6,661 nucleotides of DNA from the NCBI GenBank assembly GCA_017648225.1, contig JAGCJE010000214.1:1-6661 (forward strand). The letters run 5' to 3'. Position 1 is the first letter of the stretch; each line of letters opens with the position of its first letter. This document shows positions 1 through 5,687 of the stretch, piece after piece. The translations under genes were made by a program, and so were the position numbers. This DNA comes from Kiritimatiellia bacterium (lineage in GTDB: Bacteria > Verrucomicrobiota > Kiritimatiellia > RFP12 > UBA1067). Under the pieces are notes generated by a model that saw nothing but the letters and a program-made list of their open reading frames with translations, was not told the origin of the DNA and did no database searches.

Positions 1-2
1 GA

Positions 3-19
3 CGGCGCATGAAGCGCCG
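3..19. other. Small GC-rich hairpin at window edge
   Basis: CGGCGC (3-8) and GCGCCG (14-19) pair perfectly around the loop ATGAA. No T-run follows on either strand inside the window, so it is not a convincing intrinsic terminator. It lies 20 nt before the lipoprotein start and could be part of that gene's 5' leader or the remnant of structure from an upstream gene that is cut off. The window edge prevents a decision. Confidence 0.3.
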
Positions 20-39
20 AAAAGGAAAGGAAAAATAAA

Positions 40-879
40 ATGAATACAGATACGATGAAATATGGGATGATTGCCGCCATGGCGGGGCTTGCCGGTTGCG
101 GCGATCTTCAGGCGGCCGATACGCAGAACGTTCCTTCGACCGTAAATGAGAAGGAAACCGTAGTGACCAACGCCAACGGGACCGTCACAAGAACAAAACG
201 TTCGGAGCGTGAGATCAAGGATGCCGACGGCAATGTCATCGGACACGAGACGAGCGTTTATTCCGAAACGGTTCCTGGGGATTCTGCCGCGTCGCAAAAC
301 AAGAGCGAGGTAAACGATCCAAAAGATAAAACCGCGGGGCCGGAGAACGCGACCGAAAAGGCCGTGCCGAAGGCGCCGAACGATTCGTTTCTCGGATTGA
401 AGTTTGGCGAGGTTCCCGTCGGCGCCGATAAGGCGGAGGCCGTTCCCGGGGAGAGCGCTCTTAAGATGATCAAGTTCACTCCGGAGAAGAAGCTCAACGG
501 GTTTGACGATTATTACGCTTTCGTTTCCCCGAAGACCCATAAGCTCGTGAAGGTCTGTGCCTGCGCGAGAGAAGAGGTGGCGGCAGACTCTTTCGGGCGG
601 CGACATTATCTCGTCGAGGCTCTTGAACGCCGCTATGGTGTGCCGGCACGTCTCGCCAGCTGGGCTCGTCCGCTTTACCTGCTCGACATCGCTCCTAATC
701 GCGGCGTTTCCATCTGCCTTGCCGACGCCTCGAGCGATTACGAGACCGTGATTACGGCTTGGGACGATGACGCGGCCCGTCTCGCGGCGTCTGAATTGCG
801 CGAAATGCGCGACGAGGCGTTCCGCAAAGCCATCGAGAACCGCGCGAAAGCCGTGAATGAAGCGGCGGACGCGTTTTAA
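40..879 (+). CDS. Unrecognised lipoprotein with low-complexity linker
   Basis: I do not recognise a named family in this 279-residue protein. Residues 1-20 form a short export signal ending in the lipobox LAGC, so Cys20 is the probable lipidation site and the protein is probably membrane-anchored. Residues 25-112 are a polar T/K/E/D-rich stretch, likely a disordered linker, containing a KDADGNVIG segment. A compact domain seems to begin at FLGLKFG (117-123), includes a CAC pair (173-175) and the motif ALERRYGVPAR (194-204), and ends in a charged helix (about 245-279). The chosen ATG has a purine-rich ribosome site (AAGGAAAGG, 22-30) 9 nt upstream. Met6 at position 55 is a possible alternative that gives a tighter signal peptide. 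The promoter lies outside the window. The gene converges on the GH97 gene and shares its terminator, which suggests no functional link. Coding status is well supported; function is unknown. Confidence 0.8.
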   Translation: MNTDTMKYGMIAAMAGLAGCGDLQAADTQNVPSTVNEKETVVTNANGTVTRTKRSEREIKDADGNVIGHETSVYSETVPGDSAASQNKSEVNDPKDKTAGPENATEKAVPKAPNDSFLGLKFGEVPVGADKAEAVPGESALKMIKFTPEKKLNGFDDYYAFVSPKTHKLVKVCACAREEVAADSFGRRHYLVEALERRYGVPARLASWARPLYLLDIAPNRGVSICLADASSDYETVITAWDDDAARLAASELREMRDEAFRKAIENRAKAVNEAADAF

Positions 880-912
880 GTGCGGTATAAGCTTAAAATC
901 GGATACGACAAA

Positions 913-949
913 AAAGAAAACGGCCGCGACATTTGCGGCCGTTTTCTTT
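913..949. terminator. Bidirectional intrinsic terminator
   Basis: A perfect 15-bp stem is formed by AAAGAAAACGGCCGC (913-927) and GCGGCCGTTTTCTTT (935-949) around the 7-nt loop GACATTT. Read on the + strand, the 3' arm supplies a T-rich run for the lipoprotein gene, which stops 33 nt earlier. Read on the - strand, the T-run is longer because of the A-tract at 910-915, and it follows the GH97 stop codon by about 21 nt. One element therefore ends both convergent genes. Confidence 0.88.
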
Positions 950-970
950 ATGTAGTCAGATCTTCAGGAA

Positions 971-3061
971 TTAAAGTTTGCTCCCGGCGGGGGTGAAGCG
1001 GATTACATAACCGCCGCCCTTGGCCATCTTAAGGGCGATCTTGTCGCCTTTCTTGACGATGCGCGTCTCATGAATATAGCGCATCGGCTTAGTGTTGGCC
1101 TCGGGGTGATCGCGGAATATTTCGGCGGCCCACTTGCCTTCGCCGAGATAGTCGGTCGGGACCTCGACTTCGCGCTCGTTGGAGTCGGTCATTCCGGCGG
1201 CGTACCAGACATCGCCCTTGCGGCGCGCACAGGCGGCGTAGCCGAAGTTGTTGATATCGCCCGCGATGCCGACCGTATCGTCCCAGACGACAGGCGTCTT
1301 AGCCATGAACGAGAAGCATTCCATATTCTTCTCGTATTTTGAGGGCGAATCGCAAAGCATCTGGAGCGGCGCGAAATACATCGTCATCATCGCCATCTGG
1401 CGGCAGCGAGTACCGACGGAGCCAGCGTTCTCGAGAGTGCCTTTATACTTTCCGATAGGATAGTTATCCATCGCGCCGGGCGTATAATCCATGGGACCCG
1501 CGCTCATACGGACGAAGTAAACGCCGATATCATTCTTCGGGAAGTCGTAATCGTTATTAAACCACTTCGCGCACTCAAGACCGTGAACGCCCTCGAAGTT
1601 GAGAACGTTGGGATACGTTCTTTCCATTCCCATAGGCTTAAACATGCCGTGATAATCAACAAGCATCTTCTCCTTGGCGCAGACGTCGGCGAACTTCCAG
1701 AGGAATTCGACGCACTTGGCGTCATCGCGATCCATAAAGTCGACCTTAAAGCCTTTGGCGCCGAGCTTGGCGAAGTGCTTTGCGACGCGCTCTTCTTCGC
1801 CGACGATCTGAGCCCAGGCCATCCAGAGGATGATGCCTACGCCTTTCTTCTCGGCGTACTTAATGAGGTGCTCGACGTCAACCTCGGGATTATACTTCCA
1901 GATGTTGAGTTTCTGGCTCCAGCCCTCGTCAAAAATCACGTATTCAACACCGTTCTTCGCGGCGAAGTCGATGTAATATTCATAGGTCTTTGTGTTGCAG
2001 CCCGACTTAAAGGGGACGCCCTGAAGATTCCAATTGTTCCACCAGTCCCAGGCTACCTTGCCGGGCTTAACCCAGCTGAAGTCTCCCTTGGCGGGAGTCG
2101 CGAGCGCCCAAACAAGATCATTGGCGACGAGATCGGAGGCATTGTCGGCGAGCATAAACGCGCGCCAGGGGAAAGTGCGCGTACCCTTAGTCTTAACAAG
2201 ATAATCGCCACGCTTGGTGACGCGCTCGTAGCGAAGACCGCGCTTCTCGCTGTAGGGCTTTTCGGAACCCCAGTTCATATAAATGTATTTTTCGGGAATT
2301 TTAGCGAACGTGCCGTCTATTTTAACTGACGAATCTGCTTGGGCAGTAGAAGAACCGAAGTTCCAGCCGGGATAGTCGACCAGATCAGATTCGGTAACGC
2401 ATACTGCCGTTCCGTCTTCAAGCGTATATACGAGCGGCAGATATCCGATTTTGCCTGCGGGAACCTTGAACTGTCCGGCACAATGTTCTTCGGGGATGCT
2501 TTCCCAGCTGTTCTGGAAGGGATCGGCCTCCTTCATCCTGTCCGTATCCAGAAATCCTTCCATATAGGAGAAGTTGGCGTAAACTTTACATTTTGAATTA
2601 GGAATCGTAAATGCCGCTTTCTCGTATCTTATGGTAATCTCGCCTTTTTTGTCCGTCTCCCAGCGATAGGCGACACCGTCATTGCGGGCGATTAGTCTCA
2701 AAGCCAATCCCCAACCCTGGAAATCTACGAGAGTTTCGTTGGCCGAAAGATCGACTTTCGACTTTTTGTAGACTGCCGCATCGGCGACACCTTCGATCTT
2801 ACGCTTGGTTATCTGATCTGAGGTAACGATCCTATCGCCGGTTAACATTACATTGTTAATACTAAGCCCGACTTCGGTCTTGGCGACGACAGTTTTGCCG
2901 TCACGCGTTACCGTATAGGCTAACGGATCGAAACTGAAGCAGATCTTATTCTTTCCGTCGGGCGAGACTGCGCTCGCGTTTTTATAAACAGAGTAACAAC
3001 CGGTAGTACCCAATCCCGCAACCGTCGCGGCAAGAGCCATAGCCATCATAGTCTTTTTCAT
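971..3061 (-). CDS. GH97 glycoside hydrolase, probable alpha-galactosidase type, lipoprotein
   Basis: This 696-residue protein has the length and three-part layout of glycoside hydrolase family 97: an N-terminal beta-sandwich (about 30-290), a TIM-barrel catalytic domain (about 295-585) and a C-terminal beta domain (about 595-694). It should cleave alpha-linked galactose or glucose from oligosaccharides. Supporting motifs are TESDL (223-227, with a probable Ca2+-binding Glu), FDEGW (377-381), GFKVDFMDRDD (437-447), NFEGVHGLE (488-496) and a late PLQML segment. GH97 has inverting glucosidases (SusB type), which lack the barrel Asp, and retaining galactosidases, which use it as nucleophile; Asp441 places this protein in the retaining group. 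The N-terminus is a signal ending TTGC (Cys22). Thr at -3 of the lipobox is atypical, but lipidation or plain periplasmic export both fit. AAGGAGA (3067-3073) supports the start. The gene appears monocistronic, with its own promoter and terminator. Family is secure; substrate is inferred. Confidence 0.93.
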   Translation of the reverse strand: MKKTMMAMALAATVAGLGTTGCYSVYKNASAVSPDGKNKICFSFDPLAYTVTRDGKTVVAKTEVGLSINNVMLTGDRIVTSDQITKRKIEGVADAAVYKKSKVDLSANETLVDFQGWGLALRLIARNDGVAYRWETDKKGEITIRYEKAAFTIPNSKCKVYANFSYMEGFLDTDRMKEADPFQNSWESIPEEHCAGQFKVPAGKIGYLPLVYTLEDGTAVCVTESDLVDYPGWNFGSSTAQADSSVKIDGTFAKIPEKYIYMNWGSEKPYSEKRGLRYERVTKRGDYLVKTKGTRTFPWRAFMLADNASDLVANDLVWALATPAKGDFSWVKPGKVAWDWWNNWNLQGVPFKSGCNTKTYEYYIDFAAKNGVEYVIFDEGWSQKLNIWKYNPEVDVEHLIKYAEKKGVGIILWMAWAQIVGEEERVAKHFAKLGAKGFKVDFMDRDDAKCVEFLWKFADVCAKEKMLVDYHGMFKPMGMERTYPNVLNFEGVHGLECAKWFNNDYDFPKNDIGVYFVRMSAGPMDYTPGAMDNYPIGKYKGTLENAGSVGTRCRQMAMMTMYFAPLQMLCDSPSKYEKNMECFSFMAKTPVVWDDTVGIAGDINNFGYAACARRKGDVWYAAGMTDSNEREVEVPTDYLGEGKWAAEIFRDHPEANTKPMRYIHETRIVKKGDKIALKMAKGGGYVIRFTPAGSKL

Positions 3062-3091
3062 GAGTTTCTCCTTAAAGATTAAACTTCGCTT

Positions 3092-3120
3092 ATTATATCA
3101 TAATAGAGGTTTTATATGAA
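3092..3120 (-). promoter_or_regulatory. Extended -10 promoter of the GH97 gene
   Basis: Read on the - strand, a consensus -10 TATAAT (3092-3097) is preceded by TGA, giving an extended -10. A -35-like TTCATA (3115-3120) lies 17 nt further upstream. The expected start site near 3085 leaves a leader of about 24 nt containing the Shine-Dalgarno AAGGAGA. This is a strong housekeeping-type promoter by sequence. Confidence 0.72.
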
Positions 3121-3149
3121 GCCGTTTTCACCATCTGGAATATATCAAC

Positions 3150-3178
3150 TTGATTTTATCGTCGGATTATGAGATAAT
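3150..3178 (+). promoter_or_regulatory. Promoter of the DRTGG/CBS-ATPase/PHP operon
   Basis: TTGATT (3150-3155) as -35 and GATAAT (3173-3178) as -10 are separated by exactly 17 nt, and the -10 is extended by TGA (3170-3172). The expected start near 3185 gives a leader of about 33 nt before the first gene. It fires divergently from the GH97 promoter; the two -35 boxes are about 30 bp apart, so both could respond to one bound regulator. Confidence 0.7.
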
Positions 3179-3179
3179 C
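3165..3179. promoter_or_regulatory. Operator-like palindrome over the operon -10 box
   Basis: GATTAT (3165-3170) and ATAATC (3174-3179) are perfect inverted arms around GAG, and the right arm lies in the -10 hexamer of the five-gene operon. A dimeric repressor bound here would block RNA polymerase. It does not match a Rex-type operator or another site I recognise. Because the -10 is itself AT-rich, chance symmetry is possible. Confidence 0.35.
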
Positions 3180-3201
3180 GCATAAAAGCCCGGTGGGGCG
3201 G

Positions 3202-3209
3202 AAAGGTGG
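3202..3209 (+). promoter_or_regulatory. Ribosome binding site that fixes the first operon start
   Basis: AAAGGTGG lies 8 nt before the ATG at 3218. The reading frame is open from a GTG at 3206, but that codon sits inside this Shine-Dalgarno-like stretch. The product from 3218 begins MT, as does the paralogue encoded at 4612. Both points favour ATG 3218. Confidence 0.6.
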
Positions 3210-3217
3210 TTTTAACC

Positions 3218-3565
3218 ATGACGATAGCAGATGTTGTAAAAATTCTTGACGGTAAACTTGTTGCAGGTGACGGTACCAGTCCCCGCGCGGTCGGCGAGGT
3301 TGTCGCCAACGATCTGATGAGCGACGTCCTTCTTTATGACGCCGACGATATTCTTCTTGTGACTTCACTCGCGAGCGATCAGGCTATTCGTACGGCCCAC
3401 ATCGTAGGCGCGATGGGCGTAGTCGTGCATAACGCGAAGCCTCTTTCGGAAACAATGCTCAAGGTCTCCGAGGATCTTGGCATTCCTCTCGTGTCGAGTC
3501 CGTTGTCGAAGTATGACGCGTGCGTTAGGCTTCATGACGCGTTTCTCGCAGAAGAGCGCGGATGA
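3218..3565 (+). CDS. Small DRTGG-like domain protein (first of two paralogues)
   Basis: This 115-residue soluble protein has no signal peptide or membrane segment. It aligns by eye along its length with the 109-residue protein encoded at 4612: NDLMSDV (about 31-37) against GDLLSDV, then LVT, an I..AHIVGAMGVVV segment against VCTLVGCSVVV, a P..M element and a GIPLV strand. That pattern is the small DRTGG domain, an alpha/beta fold often found next to CBS pairs and thought to bind a ligand, perhaps a nucleotide. This copy is the more diverged, having lost the Gly before DL and the MG after SDV. It is first in the operon, 27 nt ahead of the CBS-ATPase gene. By recollection, such stand-alone DRTGG proteins occur in hydABC-type hydrogenase clusters. 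Structure and context are supported; biochemical role is unknown. A 119-residue form from GTG 3206 is possible but less likely. Confidence 0.82.
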   Translation: MTIADVVKILDGKLVAGDGTSPRAVGEVVANDLMSDVLLYDADDILLVTSLASDQAIRTAHIVGAMGVVVHNAKPLSETMLKVSEDLGIPLVSSPLSKYDACVRLHDAFLAEERG

Positions 3566-3592
3566 TACCCTGACAACCGGAAGGATTTTGCC

Positions 3593-4615
3593 ATGGCAGA
3601 ATACAATCCCGTGATTCTCCAGGGTCAGAAGACAAACGACGATGAGATTCTGGCCAAGTCGCCGCTTGACGCGAAAGCGCTCGGAGGGGATTCGAGCGTT
3701 ATCATAATGGAACTTCTTCAGCGCTTCAAGGTCCGCGACGTGATGAAGCGCCAGGTGATTACCATCCCCCGCAGAGCGACGCTGCGCCAGGCCCAGGTTC
3801 TGATGCGCGACAACCGCATATCGGGCGTGCCCGTCTGCGAAGACGGCCGCCTTTTCGGAATCGTTTCAGTGAACGACATAATACGCGGTCTCGACGGCGG
3901 GTGGATGGACGATCCGTGCGAGAAGCACATGGCGACCAATCTCGTCGTTCTCGAGGCGGGAATGCCGATAGCATTCGCGCTCAGATATTTCAACAACTAT
4001 ACGTACGGGCGCTTCCCCGTTCTCGACTCCAACCGCAAACTCGTCGGAATAATTTCCCAGCGCGACGTGATGCGAGCGCTTCTTTACGAGTTGTCCGTCG
4101 AAATTCGCAAACTCGAGCGCAAAACATCAAAGAGTATCGCCGAAACGTCGAAGGAGGCGAGCGAGAATTATTTCCGTCGCGAGTGGGCGGTGGTGAGGAA
4201 CGATCTTTCGCGCGCGGGTCACGCCGCCAACGATATAAAGGGTATTCTCCGCGAACGCAAAATCGATCGATCGATAGTGCGGCGCATCGCGGTCGCGGCG
4301 TACGAGCTCGAAATCAACATCTGTATCCATTCCCACGGAGGAGTGCTCGTTCTGATGATCACGAACGATGTCGTTACGATCACGGCGAAGGATCGCGGTC
4401 CCGGCATCGCCGACATCGAATGGGCGTGCCGCGACGGCACGTCGACGGCCAACGACTGGATCCGCTCGCTCGGTTTCGGCGCCGGCATGGGGCTTTCGAA
4501 TTCGAAGCGTGTGTCGGATGATTTCGAGATAAAGTCCGAAATCGGGAAATTCACGAACGTGAAGTGCGTTTTCAATCTCGCGCCCAAGAAAACTGAGGAG
4601 AATTCCGCATCATGA
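3593..4615 (+). CDS. CBS-pair protein fused to RsbW-like GHKL ATPase/kinase
   Basis: This 340-residue cytoplasmic protein joins two modules. Residues about 46-100 and 104-165 form a CBS pair (VRDVMKRQVITIP, ISGVPVCEDGRLFGIVSVNDI, then YGRFPVLDSNRKLVGIISQRD), a fold that usually binds adenine nucleotides. A charged linker (about 166-195) leads to a GHKL ATPase domain (about 196-330) of the RsbW/SpoIIAB anti-sigma-kinase type. Its N-box has Glu238 and Asn242 (ELEIN), its D-box is DRGPGI (267-272) and its glycine loop is GFGAGMGL (294-301). No phosphoacceptor or HisKA dimerisation region is present, so it is not a standard histidine kinase. RsbW-type enzymes phosphorylate Ser/Thr on partner proteins; no STAS-type antagonist is visible here, so the partner may be a DRTGG neighbour. 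GGAAGGA sits 6 nt before the ATG, and the stop overlaps the next start by 4 nt (ATGA). Domain calls are strong; kinase activity is inferred. Confidence 0.9.
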   Translation: MAEYNPVILQGQKTNDDEILAKSPLDAKALGGDSSVIIMELLQRFKVRDVMKRQVITIPRRATLRQAQVLMRDNRISGVPVCEDGRLFGIVSVNDIIRGLDGGWMDDPCEKHMATNLVVLEAGMPIAFALRYFNNYTYGRFPVLDSNRKLVGIISQRDVMRALLYELSVEIRKLERKTSKSIAETSKEASENYFRREWAVVRNDLSRAGHAANDIKGILRERKIDRSIVRRIAVAAYELEINICIHSHGGVLVLMITNDVVTITAKDRGPGIADIEWACRDGTSTANDWIRSLGFGAGMGLSNSKRVSDDFEIKSEIGKFTNVKCVFNLAPKKTEENSAS

Positions 4616-4941
4616 CATTAAGAGAAGTTTGCGAAAAGGTCGGCGGCGAAATTATCGTCGATGTCGAAGACGCGAAAGCCGAGAGCGTTTACGTAGGAGA
4701 TCTGCTCTCGGACGTGATGGGCCACGCGGGCGAGGATTGCGCGCTCGTTACGATTCAGAATCATCTCAATACGATCGCGGTCTGTACTCTCGTAGGTTGC
4801 TCTGTCGTTGTTATCTGCCATTCTCGCCCAGTGCCGCCGGATATGGTCGAGGGCGCGAAACGCGAGGGCGTCGCGATCGTCGTCACTGAGCTTTCGCAGT
4901 ATGCCGTCGCGCTTGCGCTTTCCTCTCTGCCGCCGTGCTGA
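4612..4941 (+). CDS. Small DRTGG domain protein (second paralogue)
   Basis: This 109-residue soluble protein is the more typical of the two DRTGG copies. The core reads YVGDLLSDVMG (about 27-37), then ALVTIQNHLNTIAV and CSVVVICHSRP, and ends with a GVAIVVTEL strand (about 86-94). This matches the stand-alone DRTGG proteins I recall from [FeFe]-hydrogenase gene clusters in anaerobes. It has no catalytic motif that I can see, and its fold suggests ligand binding or an adaptor role. It is translationally coupled to the CBS-ATPase gene by an ATGA overlap, with GAGGAGA about 12 nt upstream as ribosome site. Coupling at a near 1:1 level suggests that this protein and the ATPase form a complex, with the first DRTGG protein as a possible third subunit. 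Six cysteines (7, 43, 58, 63, 69, 109) are many for its size. Family assignment is good; function is unknown. Confidence 0.85.
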   Translation: MTLREVCEKVGGEIIVDVEDAKAESVYVGDLLSDVMGHAGEDCALVTIQNHLNTIAVCTLVGCSVVVICHSRPVPPDMVEGAKREGVAIVVTELSQYAVALALSSLPPC

Positions 4942-4947
4942 TCTCAA

Positions 4948-5679
4948 ATGAAGTTTGATTTACATATACACAGCTGCCTGTCGCCTTGTGCGAGTCTTGA
5001 GATGTCTCCCGCGGAGATTGTCGCCAAGGCTGTCGCAGCTGGAATGGGCGGAATCGCGATAACCGATCACCAGTCGTCGCGTAATGCCCCGGCAGTTGCG
5101 GAGTGCGCGCGCAGGGCGGGGATCGGCTGTCTTTGCGGTCTTGAGGTGTGCACCGCCGAAGAAGTTCATACGCTCTGCCTTTTCGATACCGTCGACGGGG
5201 CCGCCGCGATGACCGAGTGGGTGTACGCCGCTTTGCCTAAGCGCGTCAACGATCCCGACGTTTTCGGCGATCAGCCGGTCGTCACATGGGACGACGACAT
5301 CGTCGACATGGAATGGCGCATCCTCGCAATGGCCTGCCGTAAAACGATACCGGACGTGTCGGCGAAGTGTCATGAACTGGGCGGACTTTTTATCGCGGCG
5401 CACGTCGACCGCTCCACGTTTTCCGTCTTTTCGCAGTTAGGCGGAATTTCCGGCGCCGAGGGGTTCGACGCGGTGGAGTTTTCTCGTACCGCCGACGAGA
5501 CGCTTTGGCGCGAAAAGGTTCCCGGGTATGCGGTCACGCGAAGTTCCGATGCGCACAATCTCGACGATGTCGCTCGCGTCTGGACCGAAGCGGAGCTTGA
5601 TTCATTTTCCGTCGAAGGGCTTAAAAAGGCGTTTGCTTCAAAGGCGACCGCCGTTTCGCCGCGCCTTACAAGATTTTAG
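4948..5679 (+). CDS. PHP-domain metal-dependent phosphoesterase
   Basis: This 243-residue protein carries the ordered metal-binding motifs of the PHP superfamily: DLHIHS (4-9; His6, His8), ITDH (38-41), GLEV (64-67; Glu66), His74, AAHVDR (150-155; His152) and SSDAH (199-203; Asp201, His203). PHP enzymes bind two or three metal ions and hydrolyse phosphoesters such as nucleotides, oligonucleotides or histidinol phosphate. The first motif continues HSCLSPCAS instead of the common SDG form. I recall this Cys-containing variant from the PHP proteins of hydrogenase-associated clusters. Nine cysteines are present, including CLC at 61-63. An insert at about 98-135 (ALPKRV to MACRK) separates His74 from His152. 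The gene follows the second DRTGG gene by 6 nt and has no clear Shine-Dalgarno, which suggests translation by re-initiation. Enzyme class is well supported; substrate is unknown. Confidence 0.9.
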   Translation: MKFDLHIHSCLSPCASLEMSPAEIVAKAVAAGMGGIAITDHQSSRNAPAVAECARRAGIGCLCGLEVCTAEEVHTLCLFDTVDGAAAMTEWVYAALPKRVNDPDVFGDQPVVTWDDDIVDMEWRILAMACRKTIPDVSAKCHELGGLFIAAHVDRSTFSVFSQLGGISGAEGFDAVEFSRTADETLWREKVPGYAVTRSSDAHNLDDVARVWTEAELDSFSVEGLKKAFASKATAVSPRLTRF

Positions 5680-5687
5680 GAGTTTAT

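Noticed and set aside
1583..2329. 248-codon open frame on the + strand opposite the GH97 gene
   Set aside because: It lies wholly antisense to a well-supported GH97 catalytic domain, has no ribosome site or promoter, and its peptide shows no recognisable motif. It is a codon-bias shadow.
3207..3218. Palindrome TGGTTTTAACCA next to the first DRTGG start, as an RNA switch
   Set aside because: As RNA it gives at best a 4-bp stem with a 4-nt loop, too weak to claim a translation-control element.
3206..3220. GTG at 3206 as start of the first DRTGG gene
   Set aside because: The codon overlaps the AAAGGTGG ribosome site, and the MT start at 3218 matches the paralogue. Kept only as an alternative.
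4262..4275. ATCGATCGATCGAT repeat/palindrome in the CBS-ATPase gene
   Set aside because: It is explained by the coding sequence for Ile-Asp-Arg-Ser-Ile; no second copy or regulatory context was seen.
3901..4521. 206-codon + strand frame inside the CBS-ATPase gene
   Set aside because: Its peptide is a low-complexity Arg/Ser-rich string from the alternate frame of a GC-rich gene, while the main frame carries complete CBS and ATPase motifs.
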